Assembly (NCBI GenBank): GCA_024867545.1
Contig: JANFNE010000075.1
Coordinates: 186,001-250,000 of the forward strand
Direction of reading: 5' to 3'
Length of the DNA stretch: 64,000 nucleotides
Source of the DNA: Phytopythium helicoides
Lineage: Eukaryota; Oomycota; Peronosporomycetes; Pythiales; Pythiaceae
Each line of letters starts with the position of its first letter. Position 1 is the first letter of the stretch. Shown in pieces: positions 54,739-64,000 of the stretch. The notes below the pieces were generated by a model, which did no database searches, was not told where the DNA came from, and saw only the letters and a list, made by a program, of their open reading frames with translations. The position numbers were made by a program, and so were the translations under genes.

Positions 54739-55037
54739 TCTGAGCTGTGCCAAAATGTTGGCTGCTGCATCTTCTGCTGCTGGCACTGCTGCACTTCGCG
54801 CTGCTTTGTTGTCCCGACCTTCAGTTTTTCCTTTTTGTTTTCGCCCGACATGTATGAGGTACGGTAGGTAGCCTCTTCATTTTGTCTCTTTTTTTTTTGC
54901 AGTTTGCTTCGAGGTGGTAGGACCTCTTTCGTAAGATTATTTTTCCCTTTTTGAAATAGCTTCGATCGCTTTCGTTCATTAAAAGTCTCAAACACCCGTG
55001 AAAACATGCATGCCAGCTGCCAAACCAACTCACCCAC

Positions 55038-58000
55038 TCATCTGGAGAAAAGGAAGCGCAAATCCTCTTCAGTGAGGCGGCAGATCGCGCTGACGCTCGC
55101 ACCAACTGTGCCCTCAAAGATGAGTCGCTTCTTTTCTTGGAGGTTGAGAATGCGCTCTTCGACCGTCCCGGCAATGATGAATCGCGTGGCTTGCACAGGC
55201 TTGAATTGACCTAAGCGATGGGTTCGATCAATCGCCTGATTTTCTGCTGCCGGGTTCCACCACGGATCCATGAGGAAAATGCTGAATAATGCCAACACAA
55301 TTAGAATTGAGCAAAACACACGAGTTCAGATCGCATGTGACACGGTACGTACTGTGACGCGATAGTCAGGTTTAGTGCCACACCACCAGCCTTGAGGCTC
55401 ACTAAGAACGCAGTGATCGACGAGTCTTCGCGAAATGCGCGAATCGTTCGATCGCGGACGTCCATCGTCATGTTTCCGGACAGCTTGACGCACTTGACGC
55501 CACCCAACGTGAGGCGATGTTGGATGATGTCAAGCATATTGACGAACTGCGAAAAGATAATCGCTTTGCCGGAAGGGTCTCGAATGCGCATCAGCTCGAG
55601 CTCTTGCATCAGAGCTTCGATCTTCGTACTTGTCTGGAAAGACCCAATATCCGAGACCCGATGGAGAATGCTGTGCTTGTGGAACTTCGATAGATCCACA
55701 GATTTCACAACTGGTCGACTGTCTTTCGGCGATTTTGAGGACTCCACGGCGTTGCTCACATTCCACTCCTCGACCTCGCTTGACTTCGATAGTTCCACCG
55801 TCAACGGCTTTGAGCAGTCGGGGCAAGTGGCTACTGCGCCAATAGGAAGTGACTCGATAAACTCTTTCACGCACTCGCGACAAAAGTTATGGTCACACTT
55901 CGAGACCACAAGATCTTCCACGTCCTCGTGGCAAATCGTGCAAAGCCCAGCATCGCCAGGGCTATTGCCATCGCCATCGTCACCCTCCGTTGGTACAGCA
56001 CTGAGAGGCTTCTGCTCTACTACCGGTCGAGTAGCAGGATACACCGTTGACATCGGTGTGTCGTGTACCGCGGAAATTGGAAGCTGCAATGCCGGGTTGG
56101 ATTTGGAGTAGATCACGAGATACGGGTGGTCAACAGCTTGGCGCAAGCGTACGAGCAGATCGAAGATGTGCGCGTAGTTGTTGAGCAGCGTCCCGGACGA
56201 TACATACGTATTGAACTGGGCTTGGCTTTGCGTGTAGATTGCCTCGTAGAAGTCGTTTTCGCGCTCATCAAGGCGATCTTTCCGAATGCGAACAAGCTTT
56301 GGTGGGAGGCTAATGTCATCAGCACGTCCTTCTTTAGTGCGGCGGAGCAAAATCTAGATGAAATCAAATCAAGCAAAGAGCTAGTTAGTACAATGGAGCA
56401 ACTACATTGCTTCTCGTAAAGCACACGTACATGTTGGAGCACTTCGTTTTGAAGTCGTAGCATCGCGATTTTGCCTTCTGCCACATACCCATACGCCTGG
56501 ATCGGGATGACGACTTTCTTGTTGAAAAAGGAGAAGTGTTTGATAGAAGAATGAGGACACTGGGGGCATTTGCGATCTGGGAAGCTGAAGTACACACAAC
56601 AGTCAGGTGGTGTCAAATCCAGCAAAACAATATATACTTGAAATGAGAGTCAACAACGTACTCAAAGTCCAGCATCTGACAATCGCAGTCAGAGCAGTGA
56701 TAATACGCGTATGATGGGATCTGGAGGAATCGAATGAGCGAGAACAGCTCACCGATGCGGTTCTGCAACGGTGTTCCTGCAAAGAAATAGGCATATCGTG
56801 AGTGTCGAGCGGTATCACAGCAGTCTAATTCAGCAGCTTACGTACCAGTCAAGCACCACTTGTAGTCCGACTTCAGCTCAAACACTCCACGCGCTGTATT
56901 GCACTTTCGGTCTTTGATGTAATGGGCTTCATCCAGCACAATTCGCGTCCAGTGAATTGCGTGAAGTGGGGACTTGCCCTTCGACTTCTTCGCAATTGGC
57001 TCATCTTCATCACTCGAGACCTCGATGGCTTTCTTCTTCGTACTTTTGGGCGGAGCCTTTGCCTTGCTCTTTGCTGTAGGTTTCTTTGGGTATCCAAACT
57101 CATCTTCATCGCTGGCTTCTTCTCCAGCCGCCAATTTCCGCCGGGGTGTTTTACGCTGCTGCTTGTCTTGTCGTTGAGTCTTCTTCGCGTTTGGTCCGCA
57201 GAAATACTTGTTGTGCGTGATCAGCTTCTCTGGAAGGTACTTCTTTTTGCAATACTTGCACGCAACCTTGGACCATCCAAGGGTCTTGCGAACTTCGTTC
57301 TCAATGATTGAATACGTCGTGAGAACAATATCATGTGATGCGATGCGAGACGGTAAATCATCGCGCTTGGCACCATGATGAATATACACCGATAGATGAC
57401 CAGGCTCCACGAATCGCTCGATTTCTGATTTCCACTGCATAACAGCCACAACGGGACACACAACAAGCGTCCCGCCTCGAATCAGGGATGATTGCTGTGC
57501 TGATTTCTTCTTTCCAACTCCTGGAGGAGGAGCATCGGCACGTGGGCTCTCCAAGATAAGAGAGATTGCTTGAATAGTCTTTCCCATACCCATCTCGTCG
57601 GCAAGAATGCCACCTCGGTAGCTGCTCGCCTCCTGATTCACCATCCAAGCAAGCGCTTCTCGCTGGTACGGCAAAAGGGTTGCTGTTAAGAATGGTGAAG
57701 GGTCCTTCTCAGGCATGCGCGTCTTCTTCGAGTACTGGTCGTCAGTGATATCAGTGCGCTCATCAATCACGCCATCTGCAGTATTTTTGGTCATGTATGC
57801 GACCACAAGCTCCTGATCTTTCGGCGATAGCGACGACATGCCAGCAATCTGCTCCACTTTCGTATCGGCAGCTTTTCCTGTGTCTTCTGCTTGCTCACTC
57901 TTCTCTTCAACAAGAAGGCACAATTGCGAGCATTCCAAGTGCTGGCACGTACATGTATCTGGTCAGAGTTGCTCGTTATCTTTCCAACCATTTCTGTGAC

Positions 58001-59114
58001 TGAACTCACCTTGTAGTATTTGCCCGGGCCGAACATCGAGTGACGAATGTTCACACCGACGCGAATAATCCCGCCGGGCAGCTTCTTCTCACAACTCTTG
58101 CACTGATCATAAAACGAAGATTAGCGAGCTTATCAATGTCACTAACTGACCAAAACCTGCTCTTACCTTTGCACGAGCATTTGGCGCATACTCAATAAAA
58201 TACGATGGTCCATCGTACTCCTCTTCGACTTCTTCAACATTGCCATCGTTCTCTGCAGGAACCTGCAGCTCAGCCGGCAAGTCGAGCGAGTCTGCGTCAC
58301 TTGCATTACCATTGCCGTTTACATTATTGCGACGACGTGGTACTGGCGCTGTTGGTGTTGAAACTCGCTGTGAATTGGAGCCTCTACGCTGCTTTGCAGC
58401 AGGCGACTTGGACTGGCGTCGATTGCTCGGCTCACTGGAAGCATCCGACACATAGGAGTCGTCCGACTCGGCACTATCTTCGTCATCCTCCACGAAGTCG
58501 CTGTCGTCGTCATCATCCTGGCTGTCTGTGTCATCCTTGGCACTTTTCCGCTGACGAGCCGATTTCGTAGCCGCTCGCGCGGGTCGTTTTCCTTTAGCCT
58601 TGGTCATCGGCTTCTTGGCCTGCCCCTTGCCTCGCGAAGGCGTGCGCAGCTGCGAGAGCGGCGCATCATCCATAAAGTCGTCGCTCTCCTTTCGCGCCAC
58701 TTTGTCCTCCTTCTTCACATTTGCGCTCTCGCTCTTCGCCTCCTTCTGCACAGCCCGTCTTGCCTTCTTCGCCGGCGGCTTCTCCTCCTCCTCTTCCACT
58801 TCTGTCACTAGGTCCACTACAGCCTCCACCTCGACCACTTTCTTGCCACGCAGCGCGCGCTTCCGCCCGACAGGAGACGCCTTCGCCTCCGACTGCGCCG
58901 CGCAATCCGCGCACTTCCAGGCGTGCGCGAGCACCGGTCGGCGGCGCAGCGGCGGCGTCAGGCAGCCCAAGTGGAAGCAGCGCGCGCACGAGGCGCAGGT
59001 GACCGTCACGCGCGCGCCGAGCTCACCGCACACGTCGCAGGCGCCGATCTCCGCCTCGCTGGCGCTGCTCTCGGCCTCGAGCGCGGACGGCGGCTGCGCT
59101 CGACGACGCCCCAT
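55038..59114 (-). CDS. RAD16-like SNF2 helicase with PHD, PARP-type zinc finger and RING
   Basis: Seven exons on the minus strand: 59114-58167, 58102-58010, 57941-56846, 56776-56662, 56584-56431, 56353-55353, 55281-55038; 1,216 aa. Order: PHD finger (~25-75; [25 protein letters not shown]); long charged linker; PARP-type finger ([23 protein letters not shown]); SNF2 ATPase ([26 protein letters not shown] box [23 protein letters not shown]); a RAD16-specific zinc patch between the lobes ([18 protein letters not shown]); RING ([25 protein letters not shown]); helicase C ([33 protein letters not shown]). Yeast Rad16 acts with Rad7 in global-genome nucleotide excision repair. Confidence 0.92.
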
Positions 59115-59572
59115 GCCCAACGAAGTTGCACTTTCTCCCGGTGACCACAAATGCTTTCTGAAGAGTTGAACCTGCAAATGGATCGCCGAGAAAGGACGCG
59201 ATGCAAGCACTCGCGGAGTGTATGGCATATAAAAAACGAGATGTGCCGACTGGCAGATGGCGCCAACGGAGACTTGACTAGCGCCAAATTGGCGCGGACA
59301 TGGAATTGCGTGGAATTCGGGTGGAGAGCTTCGCCACGCTGACAGAACCCAGATAGTGGGGGATTAACCCATTGTGCCATGCAAGCAGGCTTGCATGAGG
59401 GTCACCTCGTCGTGAAAACTCCCGAGTGATGAATGGCATTTTCAGCCCAGCTTTTTATGTTGAAGACATGGAGATCAACGCACAGACAATCACTACCAAT
59501 AAGGCGCCTGTATTCCCCTTTCAGTGCTGCCTCCAACACGCATCCCAGAAATCGTCCGAAGCTGGGCGTACT
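59115..59572. other. Intergenic, 0.46 kb
   Basis: RAD16-like promoter on one side and the 3' end of the next minus-strand gene on the other. No feature recognised. Confidence 0.4.
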
Positions 59573-61222
59573 TCACGACACCGCCATGGTTGAGAGGCGC
59601 GCAAACGTTTCGGGCGGCAGCACCAGCTTCTTCTTGGTGCGCGCCGCGCTCTCGGCGTTGATCTTCTCCAGCAGCAGACGGAACTGCTCCACCTCACGGT
59701 CCAGCTCATCGTCTTCTGGATCCACAGACTCGACCTCTGAATCCAAGTCGAACGACTTGAACGCGTCCGAGTCCGGTAACGACTTTCGCTCTTGTCGGCT
59801 CTGCGCGTTGGGCGACGGCTGCCGCACCGAGTTCGCTTCCGGAGACTTCTTGACCTCGTCTGTGTGTTTCAGTGGGGCTGTGGCTGCAGCGTCCTTCTTC
59901 TTGCGCTTCTTGCTCTTCTTCTTCTTGCCAGTCGAGCCAGACTGCTGTTTCTGCGTTGATTGCAGGTCAGCCAGCTCGTCACGAAGAAGCTCTGCTTGAA
60001 TTGCCAGCGAGTGCTGCAGCGCTTCCTGGTATGCATCTTCCAGCTGTTCAGTAGATCACATTGAGTGTTCGTCAGGAATCGCGGCGAGGATCACCACTAG
60101 AAAAGCTGCATCCGCACCTGCTCTCGGAATTTTATTGCGAGGACTTCAAGGAGGTACTCCTGCGCCAAGTGCGACGTGTTGGCGCCAGGGCACTCAGTGT
60201 CGTCCTCTTCGTCCTCTTCACTCTCATCCCCATCCAGACCCGGGCGGAACGGGGATAAATAGCTGAATTGCTCGCCGCAGCGGATCAGGTCCATGATAAA
60301 GTCGGAGTGGTCCTCCCGAATAATAATGTATCGTTCTTCCTTCTGAATCAGGCGCAGCAGCTCGTCCTCTTGGCGCTTGCCAACTTCCAGCGCCGCTAAA
60401 TACTCGTCCGTCAGCATCGATGAGCGGCCCGCAGCGGCCACCCGCCGACGCTCATGATCAAGCTCATATCTGAATGCCGCCTCGCCCTCATCTAGTACTA
60501 TCCCGTCCGACTCGAGAACATCCTCATCCGACTCGTTCATCTCTCCGCTGAACGCATCGTCATCATCTTCGTCCTCGTCGTCGTCGTCGTCAACGTCTTC
60601 GTCATCCTCGTCGTCGTCATCATCCAGGAATGGCGGAAACACGCTGAAAACATCCTGCAGCGCGCGGCTGCCCGAGCGCTTGCGTTCGTGGTCTTCCCAC
60701 TCTGCAATAACGTTGTCATGGCACTCGCAGCAGAGGTTCTGCTGCACGAGGAACTCGTCCAACGCCGTCAGGTACACCTCTCGGCGGATACGCAGCAAAC
60801 GTCGCTTGGCCACGACCGACAGGTCTCGCCAGAAGTTGATGAGCTCTTCGCGCGAGTATCCCTTGGGTCCACTGAACGCGCTGCCCGACTGCGGCTCGCC
60901 CTCTTTCCCACTCGGCCGCGCGCTGTTCATCTCTCTCAGTTCGCTCTCCGTCGGCCACGGGTTGCTGCGGTCACCACGTCATTAGCGCAAACATCCATCA
61001 GCACACACACACACTGCGTAGCGCCACCTACTCGAAGCGGGAGGACGGGTAGCTGAAGCGGTACTTGCGCGCCAGCACGAAGCTCGCCGTGCGGCGCAGC
61101 AGTCGGTGGCGGTGCAGCAGCAGGTCGTGCTTGCCGCGCCCGTGCGCCTCGCCGCTGCCCGAGCCAGCCTGCGACTGCGAGCGGTGCACGTGCGTCGTCG
61201 CCTTGGACCCGCGGCGCGTCAT
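59573..61222 (-). CDS. GGNBP2-like acidic protein
   Basis: Three exons on the minus strand: 61222-61032, 60964-60118, 60043-59573; 502 aa, phases consistent. Basic N-terminus, then WPTESELREM and FWRDLSVVAKRRLLRIRREVYLTALDEFL before a Cys pair, LCCECHDNVIAEW. A long Asp/Glu run follows (~60560-60640), then AQEYLLEVLAIKFREQ, a Lys-rich patch (KKKKSKKRKKK) and FRLLLEKINAESA near the C-terminus. The order, helix + CxxC + acidic stretch + E-YLLEVL helix, resembles gametogenetin-binding protein 2; this identification is moderate only. Divergent from the YJU2B-like gene with 319 bp between starts. Confidence 0.6.
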
Positions 61223-61541
61223 CTCCCGTCCGTCCGCAGTCGTCGCCTAGAGCGCTCGACCCCACCGGATCCCGCGCGGTCGGTCGCGGTCAAGTCGGGA
61301 ATTGTATCGAACCCGCCAGGGGGCGGCCGGCGCGACTATCCGGTAGTCAAAGAACGCTCCTCAATCACGGAAACCGCCTCCTTTGCTCCTTGTTACTACA
61401 TTTATAAGCATTCAGGAAAATTGTATTTACCCATTTTAGCAACTGGGTGCGGTCTATTTACGGCGAGGTGTCCGGTTTTCCGTTGGGGGAAACCAGTCGA
61501 GAAAGGACGCCGCCAAGGGCAACCAAGCTGCTGGAGGCAAC
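61223..61541. promoter_or_regulatory. Shared promoter region of two divergent genes
   Basis: 319 bp between the GGNBP2-like (minus) and YJU2B-like (plus) start codons. GC-rich at the left, AT-richer around 61380-61440. Probably drives both genes; no specific motif assigned. Confidence 0.4.
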
Positions 61542-62519
61542 ATGTCGAGCCTGGCGGCGGCGCGCGCCGACAACTACTACTACCCGCGCGAGTGGCGGCC
61601 GGAGCACGGGTCGCTGAACCGCTTCCATGGGTCGCACCCGCTGGGCAAGCGCGCCAAGGACGCGGCCAGTGGCGTGCTGGTCGTGCGCTTCGAGATGCCG
61701 TTCGACGCCGTGTGCGAGGCCTGCGACGCGCGCATCGGCCGCGGCGTGCGCTTCAACGCGCGCAAGAGCCAGCATGGGGCGTACTTGTCGACGCCGATCT
61801 ACCACTTCGAGCTCAAGTGCCCGAGCTGCAAGGCCGAGATGCTTGTGCGCACCGACCCCGAGGCGCGCGGCTACTGCATGGTGAGCGGTATCCGCAAGAA
61901 GGTGGACGCTGCGGACGCAGAGGCGATCGCTCGGAGGGAAGCAGGAGGCAGCAGATCGGACTTTGATAGGTCCACGGAACGGTTGAATGACCCGGAGATT
62001 GCGCAGCGTATTCGAGACGACCCGTTCTTCCAGCTGGAGCACGAGGCGGACGACAAGCGCGCGGCGCGAGAGCGCGCGAGGGGTATGGATGCGCTGGTCG
62101 AGCGCCAGGACGCGCAGTTCCGAGATGACTACGCCAGCAACTCAAAGCTGCGCGCGGCGTTCCGCTCGGAAAAGAAGCGCATCCAGGGTCGAGAGAAGGA
62201 GGCCGACCGATTGGCGCTCGGCATCCCCCTGCTCGACGTGCACCCCGACGACGTGGTGGCCGCGAAGAGCGTCGTATTCCACGCCATCCCCGGAAAGAAG
62301 CGAGCCTCATCTTCCGGCTCAAGGAAGGTTACACTGAAGACTGACAAGCGCTTAAGTCATCACAAAACGTCGAGCAGTAGCAGTAACAGGGACTCGTTCC
62401 AGCACTTTGGCGATCCCATGGCTTCCAAGCTTCACCAAATGAAGCAGCGGGCTCGCGAACGAAAGCGGAAACAGGCATCGGGCTTGCAGGTTTCGAGCAC
62501 CAAACGGCTGCGTAGATAA
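61542..62519 (+). CDS. Splicing factor of the YJU2/CCDC130 (CWC16) family
   Basis: 325 aa, single exon, ATG at 61542 (CAACATGTCG). The N-terminal half has the family signature: NYYYPREW, a VRFEMPFDAVCEACDARIGRGVRFN-type core (residues ~45-75), STPIYHFELKCPSCKAEM and RTDPEARGYCMVSGIRKK. Two CxxC pairs (CEAC, CPSC) form the zinc site. The C-terminal half is helical, rich in Arg/Glu, and ends in a Ser-rich and Lys/Arg-rich tail (KLHQMKQRARERKRK, TKRLRR) that should act as a nuclear signal. These proteins join the spliceosome near the first catalytic step. The long version matches CCDC130/YJU2B better than YJU2/CCDC94. Confidence 0.9.
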   Translation: MSSLAAARADNYYYPREWRPEHGSLNRFHGSHPLGKRAKDAASGVLVVRFEMPFDAVCEACDARIGRGVRFNARKSQHGAYLSTPIYHFELKCPSCKAEMLVRTDPEARGYCMVSGIRKKVDAADAEAIARREAGGSRSDFDRSTERLNDPEIAQRIRDDPFFQLEHEADDKRAARERARGMDALVERQDAQFRDDYASNSKLRAAFRSEKKRIQGREKEADRLALGIPLLDVHPDDVVAAKSVVFHAIPGKKRASSSGSRKVTLKTDKRLSHHKTSSSSSNRDSFQHFGDPMASKLHQMKQRARERKRKQASGLQVSSTKRLRR

Positions 62520-62733
62520 CCAACCATTCTGTACATTACCATCACCCCCAGTTTACCGGTGCAGCAGACACCTTCATGTAAGCAGCCCCACGATGTCCAC
62601 CGCATGACATCGCTGCACAGATGCTTCAAATCCCTCCGAAAGATGATGGTAAGTCAGGGTTCACCCATGTCGTCAGAGCATCGCCAAACCCAGTGGTATA
62701 GACGCCTAATCTCACGACGGCATCTTGGTGCTC

Positions 62734-64000
62734 ATGCAACTACCAACGCGCCACCAGTTCAAGCGCGCACGCGCGCTTTGGCACCAGCGAGGATGGAGGC
62801 TCGGGACATCTATGGGGCTCATGTTCATGTGCTGCCTGCTCGTCTGTACGCTGCTTGTTGTGACGTGGAAGGCCTTGCAGCGCAGCACTTGGCTCTTTCC
62901 GATTCAGCCTTCCGTGCTTGACGACGCGCAACGAATAGCGTTCGAGAGGGGTGAAGGTCTGTTCAAGTCTGATTATGAGGCGGAGGATACTTCTACGACA
63001 ATCATCTTCAACGTCTTCAAGCGGGAGCCTGTCGCCCTGGAGCGGCAGCTCGCAGCCGCTGCTTCTCAACTGAGAGTTCAACCACCAGCGATTTGGGTCA
63101 TGTGTTTCAATTCCACGCGTCAAGACGAGTATCAAGGCGTCGTTGAGCAATTCCGCAGCAACTACACCAACGTATCACTCACCGTATCGGACTACAATTT
63201 CAAGTTTCACGGGCGGTTCTTACTAGCCTATATGGCAACCTCCAAGTATGTGCTGGTTGTGGACGACGACAAGCACATTGACAATACAACCGTGAGTGAC
63301 TTTATCAGGTACATGAAGCGACAGCCAGGGGTTTGGGGGAACAACGGACACCTGCGCGCTTCTACTTTTGAGGACTACAAGAGCTGGCCAAACGTTGGAT
63401 ACGATCTCGATAAAGTGGATATGGCTGAGCAGGATTATTTGAGTGGCATGTGGTTTCTTGAACAGCGGTGGCTCGAGTATTTCATGAAGGAGCGCATGCC
63501 TTCATGGGAAACGGCCGAGGATATGCACCTTTCGCACGTGATGCGAAAGTATCTCAATCTGAACACGTACGGTGGGAAGGTGGCACTGGGTGAAGATGAC
63601 CCAGTGGATCTAGACAACGCAGCAACTACTGGTCTTGCGTTGCATCTTCGTGAGTACATTTTCGATCACCAGCTAGGACGGGGCAACAAGGTTGCTGGTG
63701 TTGACCAGCCCATCGATTCCCTTTTATATGCCGAGTCGGCATCCGATATCCGACGCTTTTCTGGGCTGCTACAAGCGTGCCACAGTGTCGAGACTGTGGG
63801 AAGTGAAGAAGAGCAGGTTTCTCTATGCGATATCGTTGGAAAAATGGCCGTACTGTTTCGAGGAGCTAGTGACCAGAATGTGACAGAAATGACTGCAGCC
63901 GCCGAGGGGTTGTGCGACCAAACCAATTGCAAGTACTACAGCGTCAAGCCGACTATCCAGCACATTATCAAGATGTTTAATATGCGCGAAGGATTTGGAC
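62734..64000 (+). CDS. Type II membrane glycosyltransferase-like protein, 3'-partial
   Basis: Open from the ATG at 62734 to the window end (over 422 codons, no stop). Short basic cytoplasmic part (HQFKRARALWHQRGW), signal anchor (MGLMFMCCLLVCTLLVVTW) at ~30-50, then a lumenal domain: IIFNVFKREPVALERQL, PPAIWVMCFNSTRQDEYQ, HGRFLLAYMATSKYVLVV followed by DDDKHID, a DxD-type metal/nucleotide-sugar site, then VWGNNGHLRAS and ETAEDMHLSHVMRKYL, where the E-D pair recalls the acceptor-side acid of GT-A enzymes. A Golgi glycosyltransferase is likely; the CAZy family is not certain. Confidence 0.72.
   Translation, partial: MQLPTRHQFKRARALWHQRGWRLGTSMGLMFMCCLLVCTLLVVTWKALQRSTWLFPIQPSVLDDAQRIAFERGEGLFKSDYEAEDTSTTIIFNVFKREPVALERQLAAAASQLRVQPPAIWVMCFNSTRQDEYQGVVEQFRSNYTNVSLTVSDYNFKFHGRFLLAYMATSKYVLVVDDDKHIDNTTVSDFIRYMKRQPGVWGNNGHLRASTFEDYKSWPNVGYDLDKVDMAEQDYLSGMWFLEQRWLEYFMKERMPSWETAEDMHLSHVMRKYLNLNTYGGKVALGEDDPVDLDNAATTGLALHLREYIFDHQLGRGNKVAGVDQPIDSLLYAESASDIRRFSGLLQACHSVETVGSEEEQVSLCDIVGKMAVLFRGASDQNVTEMTAAAEGLCDQTNCKYYSVKPTIQHIIKMFNMREGFG

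Overview
The window is nuclear DNA of an oomycete (water mould; Stramenopila, most likely the Phytophthora/Pythium side). The evidence is as follows. Protein genes are packed on both strands with GT-AG introns of mostly 45-90 bp. The set is eukaryotic core machinery: XPO1, TOM7, PPIL3, QPRT, a RAD16-type SNF2 helicase, a Mei2-type RRM protein and a YJU2B/CCDC130 splicing factor. Two ciliary/flagellar genes (DAW1/ODA16 and an STPGR protein) imply motile zoospores. There are also bZIP-like proteins with long conserved C-terminal domains, a Thr/Pro-rich mucin-like surface protein, and an oomycete-type initiator (TCATTCCCCAACTT) next to two genes. Genus and species cannot be fixed by eye.

Layout. 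0-5.5 kb: four tandem plus-strand paralogues with one KIX-like domain each. 6.6-10.1 kb: STPGR gene, TOM7 and DAW1 (flagellum and mitochondrial import). 10.5-14.1 kb: a small type I membrane protein and a large RRM + coiled-coil + RING protein. 14.1-16.5 kb: gene-poor, with one AT-richer cryptic gene candidate. 16.5-22.6 kb: exportin-1, PPIL3 (start codon alone in exon 1) and a PP2C-type phosphatase. 22.76-31.29 kb: a near-perfect inverted repeat with ~4.1 kb arms and a 328-bp spacer; each arm carries a complete MFS sugar transporter, and the two proteins are identical. 32.3-42.5 kb: a tandem segmental duplication of a two-gene module (bZIP-like protein + secreted Cys-domain/mucin-like protein). 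The first mucin-like copy is a pseudogene; the second is a 1,296-aa surface protein with 45-bp repeats arranged in 630-bp higher-order blocks. 42.7-49.3 kb: 3-mercaptopyruvate sulfurtransferase, a BMT5-like rRNA methyltransferase with a C2H2 finger, a sarcosine-oxidase-like flavoenzyme, and an unrecognised 608-aa protein. 49.4-64 kb: QPRT, Mei2-like protein, RAD16-like helicase (PHD + PARP-type finger + SNF2 + RING), a GGNBP2-like acidic protein, a YJU2B/CCDC130-like splicing factor, and a type II membrane glycosyltransferase-like gene running off the end.

Most of the window is ordinary housekeeping sequence. The parts worth a second look are the KIX-like array, the transporter palindrome and the duplicated bZIP/mucin module. 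Splice sites were placed by eye from GT/AG, reading phase and family conservation. No RNA evidence, alignment software or database was used. I saw no tRNA, rRNA, CRISPR array or intact transposon.
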